A stretch of DNA of 64,000 bases from Streptomyces sp. NBC_01283 (GCF_041435335.1 NZ_CP108430.1:7660001-7724000), one strand, 5' to 3'; numbered from the stretch's first letter, positions 39,285 to 48,087 are shown. A program made the numbers and translations. The notes: generated by a model not told the origin, from the letters alone.

Positions 39285-40916
39285 GTGTTCAGTGAAGTTC
39301 GCCTGGTGGCGGCAGCGGGTCTCCGTGGCCCGGCCGGGCTGCCCCGCCGGGGTCTGCGGCCCGCCGCGGCGCTGGTGTCCCTGTCCCTGCTCTCGGGATG
39401 CGGGGTCTTCTCGTCGGACGATTCCGACGAGGAGCAGCGGATCACCGTCGGCACGATGAGTGCTCCCAGCACCCTCGATCCGGCCGCCGCCTGGGACAGC
39501 TCCTGGGAGCTGTACCGCAACGTCTTCCAGACGCTCCTCAGCTTCCCCAGCGGGGCGGCCGAGCCCGAGCCGGACGCGGCCGAGTCCTGCAAGTTCACCG
39601 ACGCGACGAACATGGTCTTCACCTGCGAGCTGCGCGAGGACCTCAAGTTCTCCGACGGCCACGACCTCGACGCGAAGGCGGTCAAGTACACCTTCGACCG
39701 CATGCGGCGCATCGACGTGAAGGGCGGGCCCACGGGTCTGCTCGGGTCACTCGACTCGGTGGAGACGAAGGGCGACCGGACGGTCACGTTCCGGCTCAAG
39801 AAGCCGGACGCCACCTTCCCGTTCGTGCTCTCCACGCCCGCCATGTCGATCGTCGACCCCAGTGAGTACCCGGCGGACAAGCTCCGCGAGGGCACCACGA
39901 TCGCGGGCTCGGGGCCGTACGACCTGGAGGCGTACAAGGCCGGTGACCGCGCGGACCTGGTCAAGAACACCAACTACAAGGGTGCGGCCGACCGCAAGAA
40001 CGACGCCGTCACGATCCGATACTTCAACAAGTCGGCCGCCATGGTCGACGCCCTGAAGAACAAGCAGATCGACGTCACCTTCCGCGGACTCGCGGCGAAG
40101 GACATCGTCGAGATGCAGGCGAACAAGAACGCGCGCGAGGGCATCCAGCTCGTGGAGGGCTCGGGCACCGAGATCCGCTACCTGGTGTTCAACCCCGATG
40201 ACCCCTGGGCCAGGAAGAAGCCGGTCCGCCAGGCGTTCGCCCAGGTCATCGACCGCCCGGCCATCGCACACAAGATCTACCAGGACACCGTCGAGCCGCT
40301 GTACTCGATGGTCCCCCAGGGGCTCACCGGGCACGGCACCGGCTTTTTCGACGACTACGGGGACCCCAGCGACACCAAGGCCGCGAACATCCTCAAGAGC
40401 GCGGGCATCAACGCACCCGTGCCGCTCACCCTCTGGTACACGACCGACCGGTACGGCTCGGCGACCGAGGGAGAGTTCAAGGAGATCAAGCGGCAGCTCG
40501 AGGCGTCGGGCCTGTTCAAGATCACCATCAAGGGCCGTCCCTGGACCGAGTTCGACGCGGGCACCAAGAAGCGCGAGTACCCGGTCTTCGGCCGTGGCTG
40601 GTTCCCCGACTTCCCCGACGCGGAGAACTTCATCGCGCCGTTCATCGGCGAGAAGAACGTGCTGAATACGCCGTACCCGTCGAAGGAGATCACCGACGAG
40701 GTGCTGCCGCGTTCGCGCCGTGAGGCCGACCGGGGCGCGGTCGCCGACGACTTCGAGCGGGCCCAGAAGCTCCTCGTGGACGACGCGCGGCTGCTGCCGC
40801 TGTGGCAGGGCAAGCAGTACATCATGGCGAGCGAGGAGATCGCGGGCGGCGAGCGCGCCCTCGACCCCTCGGCGATCATGATGATGTGGGAGCTGCAGCG
40901 CAAGACCAGCTGGTAG
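39285..40916 (+). CDS. ABC transporter substrate-binding lipoprotein, family 5 (peptide type)
   Basis: 543 residues. The signal peptide ends in a lipobox (SLLSGC, Cys about 39) followed by an acidic linker. The SBP_bac_5 fold is clear: ITVGTMSAPSTLDPAAAWD, YRNVFQTLLSF, LREDLKFSDGHDLDAKAVKYTFDRM, AGSGPYDLEAYK. It should bind oligopeptides or similar compounds outside the membrane. No permease or ATPase genes adjoin it, so it is an orphan that would have to use another system. The GTG at 39285 with GAGGAG at eight bases is preferred to the ATG at 39234. Confidence 0.88.
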   Translation: MFSEVRLVAAAGLRGPAGLPRRGLRPAAALVSLSLLSGCGVFSSDDSDEEQRITVGTMSAPSTLDPAAAWDSSWELYRNVFQTLLSFPSGAAEPEPDAAESCKFTDATNMVFTCELREDLKFSDGHDLDAKAVKYTFDRMRRIDVKGGPTGLLGSLDSVETKGDRTVTFRLKKPDATFPFVLSTPAMSIVDPSEYPADKLREGTTIAGSGPYDLEAYKAGDRADLVKNTNYKGAADRKNDAVTIRYFNKSAAMVDALKNKQIDVTFRGLAAKDIVEMQANKNAREGIQLVEGSGTEIRYLVFNPDDPWARKKPVRQAFAQVIDRPAIAHKIYQDTVEPLYSMVPQGLTGHGTGFFDDYGDPSDTKAANILKSAGINAPVPLTLWYTTDRYGSATEGEFKEIKRQLEASGLFKITIKGRPWTEFDAGTKKREYPVFGRGWFPDFPDAENFIAPFIGEKNVLNTPYPSKEITDEVLPRSRREADRGAVADDFERAQKLLVDDARLLPLWQGKQYIMASEEIAGGERALDPSAIMMMWELQRKTSW

Positions 40917-40961
40917 CGCGTAGCTGGTGGCGCGTGGCCGGCGACCGGTGGGCGGCGCTGA

Positions 40962-40984
40962 TTGTCAGTGGCCGCCGGTAGGTT
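40962..40984 (+). promoter_or_regulatory. DNA-damage-type (RecA-NDp/PafBC-like) promoter of ung
   Basis: TTGTCAGTG, eight bases, then TAGGTT: an exact match to the actinobacterial RecA-independent damage promoter. The start point near 40991 gives a 36-base leader with GGAGG before the ung GTG. Confidence 0.75.
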
Positions 40985-41026
40985 CTTCGGTGAGTGAGAA
41001 GTGACCGCACACCGGAGGTTGTTGAC

Positions 41027-41710
41027 GTGACCGACATCGCCATGCTGCCCGCGTCCTGGCGCGGAGTCCTCGGCGAGGAGCTGCAGAAGCCCTACTTCAA
41101 GGAGCTCACCGAGTTCGTCGAGCAAGAGCGGGAGAAGGGTCCCGTCTACCCTCCGCGTGACGAAGTGTTCGCCGCGCTCGACGCGACGCCGTACGACCAG
41201 GTGAAGGTGCTGGTCCTCGGCCAGGACCCGTACCACGGCGAAGGGCAGGGGCACGGCCTCTGCTTCTCCGTGCGGCCGGGCGTGAAGACCCCGCCCTCGC
41301 TGCGCAACATCTACAAGGAGATGAAGGAGGAGCTCGGCCACCCCGTGCCGGACAACGGCTATCTGATGCCGTGGGCCAAGCAGGGCGTCCTGCTCCTGAA
41401 CGCGGTGCTCACGGTCCGCTCGGGAGAGGCCAACTCCCACAAGGGCAAGGGCTGGGAGAAGTTCACCGACGCGGTGATCCGTGCGGTGGCCGAGCGCCCC
41501 GATCCCGCCGTCTTCGTCCTGTGGGGCAACTACGCCCAGAAGAAGCTCCCGCTCATCGACGAGGAGCGGCACGTGGTCGTGAAGGGAGCGCACCCCTCGC
41601 CGCTGTCCGCGAAGAAGTTCTTCGGCTCGCACCCCTTCACACAGATCGACGAGGCGGTGGCGGCGCAGGGTCACGAGCCGATCGACTGGCGGATTCCGGA
41701 TCTGGGCTGA
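41027..41710 (+). CDS. ung: Uracil-DNA glycosylase, family 1
   Basis: 227 residues. Removes uracil from DNA in base excision repair. All family-1 motifs are there: the water-activating loop GQDPYHGEGQGHGL, LLNAVLTV, and the leucine-loop region HPSPLSAKKFFGSHPF. The GTG at 41027 has GGAGG nine to ten bases upstream; the frame extends up to 40994 without support. It is monocistronic under a damage-type promoter and ends in a T/G-rich repeat (TTGTGGGC three times, 41733-41772). Confidence 0.95.
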   Translation: MTDIAMLPASWRGVLGEELQKPYFKELTEFVEQEREKGPVYPPRDEVFAALDATPYDQVKVLVLGQDPYHGEGQGHGLCFSVRPGVKTPPSLRNIYKEMKEELGHPVPDNGYLMPWAKQGVLLLNAVLTVRSGEANSHKGKGWEKFTDAVIRAVAERPDPAVFVLWGNYAQKKLPLIDEERHVVVKGAHPSPLSAKKFFGSHPFTQIDEAVAAQGHEPIDWRIPDLG

Positions 41711-41776
41711 CTGTCTTCCGGGCTGACCTCCTTGTGGGCTGACTTCTTTGTGGGCGGGGGTCTTTGTGGGCCGGGG

Positions 41777-42184
41777 TCAGCCGATCTCGTACGTGAGGCT
41801 GTACGGGACGGTGGTCTCACCGTGCCGTGCGGTGAACGCGCCGGTGCCGGAGAGGCCCGTCAACTCACCCGATCCCGAGCCGGGTTGCACGGTCAGGAGG
41901 CAGGTGACCGTGCCGTCGGCGCCGAACGAGCCGCGCTGCTCCAGGACGAGGGAGCCCGTGCGACCGTCGACGGTTCCCTCGATGAACTCGTAGCCCACGA
42001 AGGCGCCGGTGGTCTCGTCGACGTACACGAGCGTGTACTCGCAGGAGGTGCCGGTGGCCTCGATGGCACCGGCGAAGTCGTTCGTGACGGCGGCGTGCGC
42101 GATGCGGGCGCCGCCCTCCGCTCCGGAGACCGGCTTCTCGTCCCAGTGGGAGAAGGTGAAGGTGCCGGTGGCTTGCGTGGTCAT
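41777..42184 (-). CDS. DUF3224 family protein
   Basis: 135 residues, a small beta-barrel protein of the DUF3224 (allene oxide cyclase-like) family: TGTFTFSHWDEKPVSGAEGGARIAHA, GYEFIEGTVDGRTGSLVLEQRGSF, SGELTGLSGTGAFTA. Enzyme activity is unknown. The ATG at 42184 with GAAAGG upstream is the family start; the frame runs to 42283. Divergent from a WYL regulator with a 13-base perfect inverted repeat in the gap, so it is probably controlled by it. Confidence 0.87.
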   Translation of the reverse strand: MTTQATGTFTFSHWDEKPVSGAEGGARIAHAAVTNDFAGAIEATGTSCEYTLVYVDETTGAFVGYEFIEGTVDGRTGSLVLEQRGSFGADGTVTCLLTVQPGSGSGELTGLSGTGAFTARHGETTVPYSLTYEIG

Positions 42185-42269
42185 GGGGTGCCTTTCTCGG
42201 GGCGGTGTTGGTGGGGTGCCGGGGTTCGGCGGGCCGGGGTGGCCCCGGGGTCCTGAGAAGAGCTTGACG

Positions 42270-42300
42270 CCCGTACCTGACACCTTCTGTCAGGTACGGG
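42270..42300. promoter_or_regulatory. Long perfect inverted repeat in DUF3224/WYL gap
   Basis: CCCGTACCTGACA and TGTCAGGTACGGG are perfect 13-base arms separated by CCTTC. It lies 16 bases before the WYL start and about 85 before DUF3224, with a TTGACG box just to its left. It is best read as the WYL operator. Confidence 0.75.
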
Positions 42301-42315
42301 TGCAGACTTGATCCC

Positions 42316-43290
42316 ATGCGTGCTGACCGGCTTCTCGCCCTGCTCCTGCTGCTCCAGAACCGCGGGCGCATGACCGCGCCCGAACTCGCCGAGGAGCTGG
42401 AGGTCTCGGTGCGGACCGTCTACCGGGACGCGGAGGCCCTCGCCGCCTCCGGTGTGCCCGTGTACGCCGAGCGGGGTCCGGCGGGCGGTCTCCGGCTGAT
42501 GGACGGCTACCGCACCCGGCTGACCGGACTCACGGACGACGAGGCCGACTCCCTTGCCCTCGCGGGGATGCCGGCCGCCGCCGCCGATCTGGGTCTGGGG
42601 GCCGAACTGGTCACCGCTCAGCTCAAGTTGGGCGCGGCGCTCCCGGCCGGGCTCGGTGAGCGGTCACGGCGGATCCAGGAGCGCTTTCACCTGGACGCGG
42701 AGGGGTGGTTCCGCGCGGCCGATCCCGCGCCGCTGCTGTCCGTCGTCGCCGACGCCGTGTGGCGTCAGCGGGTGCTGCGGGCGCACTACCGGCGGTGGGG
42801 CGGTGAAGTGCGGCGTGAGCTGCATCCTTTGGGGCTCGTGCTCAAGGCGGGAAATTGGTATCTGGTGGCAGCTGCAGGTGAGGCCGCCGACGACGCCGTA
42901 CGTACCTACCGGGTCTCACGCTTCCTGGAGGTGACGGCGGCGGATGAGCCCTCCGTGCGGCCCGCCGGGTTCGATCTGGCCGCCTACTGGGAGGGCGCCG
43001 CGCGCGACCTGCGGGCGCGGGTGCTGCAGGGCACGGCGCGCGTGCGGATCTCACCGGCGGGGCTCCGGCTGCTGCCCGCGTTGTTCGGGGCGGCGGGGGC
43101 GCGGGCCGTGGAGGCGGCGGGCGAGCCGGACGCGGACGGCAGACGGGTGGTCGACCTGGAGGTCGAGACATTGCCCGTCGCGGTGAGCGACCTCCTGAGG
43201 CTGGGGCTTGAAGCCGAGGTGCTCGGCCCGCCCGAACTCCGCGCCGCACTGACCAGGACCGTCACCGGCCTGGCCCAGCGGTATGCGTGA
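42316..43290 (+). CDS. YafY-type WYL-domain transcriptional regulator
   Basis: 324 residues. An HTH_11 domain (RADRLLALLLLLQNRGRMTAPELAEELEVSVRTVYRDAEALAASGVPV) is followed by a WYL domain at about 135-215 (LHPLGLVLKAGNWYLVAAAG, with the family-typical NWYL) and a WCX extension. Regulators of this type repress or activate their divergent neighbour, here DUF3224. It is not one of the tandem PafB/PafC genes. The ATG lies 16 bases after the operator. Confidence 0.9.
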   Translation: MRADRLLALLLLLQNRGRMTAPELAEELEVSVRTVYRDAEALAASGVPVYAERGPAGGLRLMDGYRTRLTGLTDDEADSLALAGMPAAAADLGLGAELVTAQLKLGAALPAGLGERSRRIQERFHLDAEGWFRAADPAPLLSVVADAVWRQRVLRAHYRRWGGEVRRELHPLGLVLKAGNWYLVAAAGEAADDAVRTYRVSRFLEVTAADEPSVRPAGFDLAAYWEGAARDLRARVLQGTARVRISPAGLRLLPALFGAAGARAVEAAGEPDADGRRVVDLEVETLPVAVSDLLRLGLEAEVLGPPELRAALTRTVTGLAQRYA

Positions 43291-43321
43291 GCGCCTCGCG
43301 GCCGATCGCGCCTGACCGTGA

Positions 43322-43344
43322 TTGTCAGTGGGGGCGGATAGCGT
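43322..43344 (+). promoter_or_regulatory. DNA-damage-type (RecA-NDp/PafBC-like) promoter
   Basis: TTGTCAGTG, eight bases, then TAGCGT: an exact match to the RecA-independent damage promoter. The start point should be near 43351, which rules out starts of the downstream frame before that point. Confidence 0.7.
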
Positions 43345-43375
43345 CGAGAACGGTGTGCACGATGGGCGTACGAGC

Positions 43376-43876
43376 GTGGAGGACCTGGTGGCGGAGCAGC
43401 AGGAGCAGGCGGCGGAAGATGCCATGATGACCCGGATCGGGCAGGCGGTCATGCTGCACCACGGGGGTGACCGTGAGGAGGCGCAGGGCCGCTTCCTCGG
43501 TCTGTGGTCGGAGATCGGCGAGGACGGAGACCCGCTGCACCGCTGCACGCTCGCTCATTACATGGCGGACACGCAGGAGGACCCGTCGGACGAACTGGCG
43601 TGGGACCTGCGGGCGTTGTCGGCGGCGGACGAGCTCACGGACGAGCGCCTGCATGAACACCACGACTCGATCGCGGTCCGCGGCTTCTACCCGTCCCTGC
43701 ACCTGAACCTGGCCGCGGACTACGCGAAGCTGGGCCGCCCCGAGGCGGCGCGCAACCACATCCGGCGGGCGCGCGGGGTGGTCGGAGCGCTGGGGGACGA
43801 CGGGTACGGGGACGGGATTCGGGCGGCCATCGGGCGGCTGGAGCTGCAGTTGGGGGAGGGGAGCGAGGTGGAGTGA
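43376..43876 (+). CDS. Uncharacterised helical-repeat (TPR-like) protein, damage-type promoter
   Basis: 166 residues, mostly helical and acidic. EDLVAEQQEQAAEDAMMTRIGQAVMLHHGGDREEAQGRF and HLNLAADYAKLGRPEAARNHIRRARGVV look like two tetratricopeptide units around a conserved-looking centre (LHRCTLAHYMADTQEDPSDELAWDLRAL). No enzyme motif, signal or membrane helix. TPR proteins are scaffolds. GTG at 43376 was chosen; GTG at 43355 would add seven residues. The promoter suggests a part in the DNA-damage response. Confidence 0.7.
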   Translation: MEDLVAEQQEQAAEDAMMTRIGQAVMLHHGGDREEAQGRFLGLWSEIGEDGDPLHRCTLAHYMADTQEDPSDELAWDLRALSAADELTDERLHEHHDSIAVRGFYPSLHLNLAADYAKLGRPEAARNHIRRARGVVGALGDDGYGDGIRAAIGRLELQLGEGSEVE

Positions 43877-43927
43877 GGGGGAGGGCTCCGTGTGCGGTGG
43901 CTTTGTGGGGTGGGGTCAGCGGTGGGG

Positions 43928-44383
43928 TCAGTGCCCGTAGGCGTCCTGGCAGATGGTTGCCTCGGGGCTGCCCGGCTGCCAGCCGCCGTACTGCTTGCCC
44001 AGGGCGCAGAGGTCCGCGGTCGTGGGCACGGAGGTGGGAAGAGCCGGCGGTTCGGCGGCCTCGGGCCGGTGAGCATGGCGGCGCGGGGGCGGGTCCGAGT
44101 GGCGCGCGGGGTCGGGCGTGCGCTGCGGTGCGGCGGGGACGGTCGGGGCGGTGCCGGTGGTGCGGGGTGCCGGGGCGCGGGGCGGGCCGATGAGTTCAAG
44201 GGCTTCGCGGGCGGGGGCCTCCACGACCCGGGGGCGGGAGTAGCCGTCGGTGCGGGGCGCCGGGGGCGGGGCACTCTCGGCGGACGGACCTGGGGCGGGG
44301 TGCCGCTCGACGCTCACACATCCGGAGAGGGCGGTGACCGCCACGGAGGCCAGGAGCGTGGCGGCGGTCGTGGTTCGGTGCAT
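43928..44383 (-). CDS. Small proline-rich lipoprotein
   Basis: 151 residues. Signal peptide with lipobox (LLASVAVTALSGC, Cys about 21), a long Pro/Ala-rich, probably cell-wall-spanning stretch (25-120), and a short conserved-looking end (ADLCALGKQYGGWQPGSPEATICQDAYGH) with two cysteines that could pair. The function is unknown; similar C-termini occur in other Streptomyces lipoproteins. The ATG at 44383 is the only start that gives a signal peptide. Confidence 0.72.
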   Translation of the reverse strand: MHRTTTAATLLASVAVTALSGCVSVERHPAPGPSAESAPPPAPRTDGYSRPRVVEAPAREALELIGPPRAPAPRTTGTAPTVPAAPQRTPDPARHSDPPPRRHAHRPEAAEPPALPTSVPTTADLCALGKQYGGWQPGSPEATICQDAYGH

Positions 44384-44691
44384 TCGCGCAACTCTGGGGG
44401 GCGGGGGGTGCTTTCGGCGAGGGAACGGGCGGAAGTTGGCCCGCATGGGTGAGTTCGCCTCTGGCCGGCGGGGGGTGCGGGGGCTGGGGGCTGGTCCGCG
44501 GGTCGACTGCGCCCTGCCCGCCGCTGCGCGGCGGATCTTTCCCACCCACCCGATTACCCGGCAGCCCCGGCCGGGCGCCTGGGCCCGAACCTGATCCTGC
44601 GGCGCCTCGCCCCGATCGCCGGATGGCAGCCGCCGCAGCCGCCGTATGCTGCGGGAGCAGAACTCGCACAGTGATAGAGGAGACAGGGACA
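44384..44691. other. Intergenic region between divergent genes
   Basis: 308 bases, very G-rich on the left. A seven base-pair hairpin CCGCCGC-TGC-GCGGCGG (44518-44534) followed by ATCTTTCCC looks like a terminator although no gene ends here; such hairpins are scattered in Streptomyces genomes. TATGCT near 44645 could be a -10 box for the oxidoreductase gene. I see no credible coding sequence. Confidence 0.4.
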
Positions 44692-45600
44692 GTGGTGAAG
44701 GTCGGCTGTATCGGACTTGGTGACATCGCGCAGAAGGCGTATCTGCCGGTGCTCACCACCCTGCCGGGGGTCGAGCTGCACCTGCAGACGCGCACGCCCG
44801 CCACCCTCGCCCGCGTCGCGGGCACCCACCACATCCCCGAGGAGCGCTGCCACACCGATCTGGACGCGCTCCTCGCCCAGGGCATCGACGCGGCCTTCGT
44901 GCACGCCTCGACCTCCGCCCACCCGGAGATCGTGACGCGGCTGCTCGAAGCGGGCGTCGCCACCTACGTCGACAAGCCCCTCGCGTACGAACTCGCCGAC
45001 TCCGAGCGGCTCGTGCGGCTGGCGGAGGAGCGCGCGGTCAGCCTCGCCGTCGGCTTCAACCGACGCTTCGCGCCCGGCTACGCGCAGTGCGTCGAGCACC
45101 CGCGCGAGCTGATCCTGATGCAGAAGAACCGCGTCGGCCTGCCGGAGGACGCCCGCACGCTCGTCCTCGACGACTTCATCCACGTCGTGGACACGCTGCG
45201 ATTCCTCGTGCCGGGACCGGTCGAGCACGTCGGCGTGCGCGCCCGCAGCCAGGACGGGCTCATGGAGCACGTCGTGCTGCAGCTCGCGGGGGACGGCTTC
45301 ACCGCGATCGGCATGATGAACCGGCTGAGCGGTTCCACCGAGGAGATCCTCGAGGTGTCCGGACAGGACACCAAGCGGCAGGTGCTCAACCTCGCCGAGG
45401 TCATCGACCACAAGGGCCAGCCCAGCGTGCGGCGGCGCGGCGACTGGGTGCCGGTGGCCCGGCAGCGCGGCATCGAGCAGGTGGTCCTCGCGTTCCTCGA
45501 CGCCGTGCGCGCGGGCAAGGTGCTCAGCGCCCGGGATGCGCTGGCGACCCATGAGCTGTGCGAGCGCGTGGTTCTCGCGGCTCAGGAGCAGGCTGGCTGA
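44692..45600 (+). CDS. Gfo/Idh/MocA family oxidoreductase
   Basis: 302 residues. An N-terminal Rossmann domain has VKVGCIGLGDIAQKAYLPVL (GxGxxA-like), the family EKP region appears as VDKPLAYELADSERLV, and GFNRRFAPGY follows. It probably oxidises or reduces a sugar or polyol derivative with NAD(P). The GTG at 44692 follows GAGGAGACAGGG; the frame is open to 44449 without support. Its last 77 bases overlap the convergent lnt gene. Confidence 0.87.
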   Translation: MVKVGCIGLGDIAQKAYLPVLTTLPGVELHLQTRTPATLARVAGTHHIPEERCHTDLDALLAQGIDAAFVHASTSAHPEIVTRLLEAGVATYVDKPLAYELADSERLVRLAEERAVSLAVGFNRRFAPGYAQCVEHPRELILMQKNRVGLPEDARTLVLDDFIHVVDTLRFLVPGPVEHVGVRARSQDGLMEHVVLQLAGDGFTAIGMMNRLSGSTEEILEVSGQDTKRQVLNLAEVIDHKGQPSVRRRGDWVPVARQRGIEQVVLAFLDAVRAGKVLSARDALATHELCERVVLAAQEQAG

Positions 45601-47290
45601 GCCGTCCCTTCACGGGGCCGGGGCCCCGCAGGGAACGCACGCCCTCCGCCGCGCACAGCACCGCGAGCACGGCGAGGGCCGTGTGCACGGGCCAGTCGCC
45701 CAGCCTGACATACGGGGTGACGCCCTTGGCCAGCGGTATGTCGTACGTCGACGTGGTGCTCGCCGAGGTGCCGAGCGGTGCCCCGACCCGCTCGCCGTCG
45801 GCGCCGTAGACCGCGGAGACGCCGGTGAGCGTGGCGTGCACCATGGGGCGGCCGGTCTCGGCGGCCCGCACCGCCGCGAGCGAGGCGTGCTGCTCGGGCG
45901 CCCAGCTCGACTGGAACGACGAGGTGGACGACTGCGCGAGCAGCAACTGGGCGCCCTCACGCGTCAGATGCCGGCTCATGTCGGGGAAGGCCGACTCGAA
46001 GCACACCAGTGGCCCGACCTTCAGGGTGCCCCCGACGTCCATCACCACCGGACGCTCACCGCGCCTGCGGTCCTCGCCCGCCGCCTTGCCCACGGACGTC
46101 GCCCAGCCGAGGAGCGAGCGGGCGGGTACGTACTCGCCGAAGGGGACGAGCCGCATCTTGTCGTAGCGGTCGCCGGTCGGGCCCTGGGGGCCGACGAGTA
46201 CGGAGCTCTTGAAGATGCCTGGCATGTCCGATCGGCGGGCGTCCACGTTCACCAGGATGTCGGCGCCCACCTCCCGGGAGAGCGCGGCTATCCGCCGGGC
46301 GACGTCGGGGCGCTCCGCGAGGTCGTAGCCGACACTGCTCTCGCCCCAGACGACGAGGTCCAGGTCCCGTCCCGCCAGGCCGCGGGTCAGTTCCTCCTCG
46401 CGCGCGAGCCGCTTGTCGGCGCCGCCGACCCCGTCCATGACGCCGGGCTGGACGACGGCCACGCGCATCGTCCGGCCCGTGGGCTCGGGGCGCGGCGCCC
46501 AGACCCACGCGGAGGTGGTCACGGCGGCCACGGCCACGAGCCCGGCGGTGGCGGGGAGGGTCCTGGCCACGGATGCGCGGGAGATCCCGGAGATCGTGGA
46601 ACTCCTGGACACCCCCGAGGCGCGGGGCACCGCTGACGTGCGTGATGCCCCCGGCGAGCGGACGGCGTGGGCCGCGACGAGCGCGGCGACGGCGGTGTTC
46701 AAGGTGACGATCAGGGCGCTGACCAGCCACACCCCGCCCACCGACATGAGGCGCAGGGCGGGCTCGACCTGCCACTGACTGGAGCCGAGCAGCCCCCACG
46801 GACCGCCCAACCCCTCCCAGGACCTGACCAGTTCGACCATCAGCCAGGCCGACGGCAGGACGACCAGCGCGGCCGTGGTCCGCCCCGGTGTGATCGCCCC
46901 GCCCAGGAGCCTGCGTACCAGCCAGCCCCACGGCGCCCACAGCAGGCCCAGCAGCGCGGCGATGACGAGGGTGAACACATGGAGGCTCGGCAGCAGCCAG
47001 TGATGCACGGCCACCATGAACCCGAGGCCGCCGAGCCATCCGTCGATCGCGGCCCTGCGTCCGGTCTCCGCCGAGCGTGCCAGCAGGATCCAGGGCACGA
47101 GCGCGACGTAGGCGAACCACCACAGCGACGGGGCGGGGAAGGCGAGGGCGGGCAGTGCGCCGGCGAGGACGGCGAGGACGCCTCGCCATCGGGCCGATGC
47201 GAGCAGCCCCGAAGCCGAGGAGGCCGGGGCGGCCCAGGCGGCCGAAAGGCGTGGCCACCGCCGGTCCCGGTCGTCGCCGAGAAGATCCAT
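45524..47290 (-). CDS. lnt: Apolipoprotein N-acyltransferase
   Basis: 588 residues: about six to seven membrane helices (45-260) and an extracytoplasmic nitrilase-like domain (about 285-530). The Glu-Lys-Cys triad is intact in WGESS, RYDKMRLVPFGEYVP and VCFES. It adds the third acyl chain to lipoproteins. Streptomyces usually have two Lnt genes, of which this is one. ATG with GGGAGG upstream. The end overlaps the oxidoreductase by 77 bases; the last 40 residues are a charged tail that may be dispensable. Confidence 0.92.
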   Translation of the reverse strand: MDLLGDDRDRRWPRLSAAWAAPASSASGLLASARWRGVLAVLAGALPALAFPAPSLWWFAYVALVPWILLARSAETGRRAAIDGWLGGLGFMVAVHHWLLPSLHVFTLVIAALLGLLWAPWGWLVRRLLGGAITPGRTTAALVVLPSAWLMVELVRSWEGLGGPWGLLGSSQWQVEPALRLMSVGGVWLVSALIVTLNTAVAALVAAHAVRSPGASRTSAVPRASGVSRSSTISGISRASVARTLPATAGLVAVAAVTTSAWVWAPRPEPTGRTMRVAVVQPGVMDGVGGADKRLAREEELTRGLAGRDLDLVVWGESSVGYDLAERPDVARRIAALSREVGADILVNVDARRSDMPGIFKSSVLVGPQGPTGDRYDKMRLVPFGEYVPARSLLGWATSVGKAAGEDRRRGERPVVMDVGGTLKVGPLVCFESAFPDMSRHLTREGAQLLLAQSSTSSFQSSWAPEQHASLAAVRAAETGRPMVHATLTGVSAVYGADGERVGAPLGTSASTTSTYDIPLAKGVTPYVRLGDWPVHTALAVLAVLCAAEGVRSLRGPGPVKGRLSQPAPEPREPRARTAHGSPAHPGR

Positions 47291-47405
47291 GCAGCGCCTC
47301 CCTCGCTCCCCGACGCCAGGTCGTTCCTCCAGTGTGCGCGCCCCGGACGATCTAGGACAGTGCGCCTGCCGTGCAATTTCCCAGAGGCTTTTCCGGCACG
47401 GTTTC

Positions 47406-47948
47406 TCAGCCGGACGCGCGGGTCCGGGACCGCTGCTGGACCTGGCGCCACTTTTCGCGCACGGTCACCTGGCGCAGCCGCCAGCCCTGGTGCGTGCGCA
47501 GGGCCGTGAAGGCGTAGCGGCCGCCGCAGATGAAGTCGGGGGCGGAGGCTTCCGCGCCGCCCCCACCCTCATCTCCCTTCCCTCCATCCCCGTTCCCGTC
47601 CTCGCCCGCCCCCTCGCTCGTGGCGAAGCGCATCGGGTTCACGTAGTCCGCCTGGACCTGCGCGAGGTCGCCGACGTCCTGGTCGAGCGTCCCGAACCGC
47701 AGCATCCTGTTGACGATCAGGTGCTGCCGCATCGGGAAGAGTTCCATCGTCCCCGCCAGCCATCCGGCCACCTCGGCGGCGCTCGCGTCGATACCGCCCG
47801 CCGAGCTGTAGTCGGCGCGTCCGTCCGGGGTGAAGAGCCGCTGGTAGGCGCCCCAGTCGCCGTCGTCGACGGTCACTGCGTACTCGGTGATGAGGGAGTC
47901 GATGGCCAACCGGTCCATCACGGCGGCGAGTTCCACGCGCTGCGTCAT
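47406..47948 (-). CDS. SnoaL/NTF2-like domain protein
   Basis: 180 residues of the SnoaL-like fold: LAAVMDRLAIDSLITEYAVTVDDGDWGAYQRLFTPDGRADYSSAGG and TALRTHQGWRLRQVTVREKW. A glycine/glutamate-rich insertion (GEDGNGDGGKGDEGGGG) sits before the last strands. Family members are small isomerases, hydratases or binding proteins; the substrate is unknown. The ATG at 47948 was chosen over one 14 codons earlier. Confidence 0.83.
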   Translation of the reverse strand: MTQRVELAAVMDRLAIDSLITEYAVTVDDGDWGAYQRLFTPDGRADYSSAGGIDASAAEVAGWLAGTMELFPMRQHLIVNRMLRFGTLDQDVGDLAQVQADYVNPMRFATSEGAGEDGNGDGGKGDEGGGGAEASAPDFICGGRYAFTALRTHQGWRLRQVTVREKWRQVQQRSRTRASG

Positions 47949-48060
47949 CGGGTCAGTGTTGGGCACGGGGCGTGCGCAGCCAAGAGGCATGCGGAAACAT
48001 GCCGGAAAGGGCTGGCGGCGCGGCGCGTATGTTGCGGTCGGTGCGGGGCGCCGTGCAGAC

Positions 48061-48087
48061 CAACTGTCGTACTATGCCGGACAGTTG
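48061..48087. repeat. Inverted repeat CAACTGTC-N11-GACAGTTG
   Basis: Perfect eight-base arms around GTACTATGCCG, upstream of the 36-codon gene at 48164. The centre contains TACTAT, a possible -10 box, so a repressor site is plausible. Confidence 0.5.

Noticed and set aside
42316..43290. WYL protein as PafB or PafC, explaining the nearby damage promoters
   Set aside because: It is a single YafY-type gene divergent from DUF3224 with its own operator, not the tandem pafBC pair beside the proteasome genes.
44518..44545. Terminator for one of the neighbouring genes
   Set aside because: Both neighbours start, rather than end, at this gap, so it is listed only as a hairpin within the intergenic entry.
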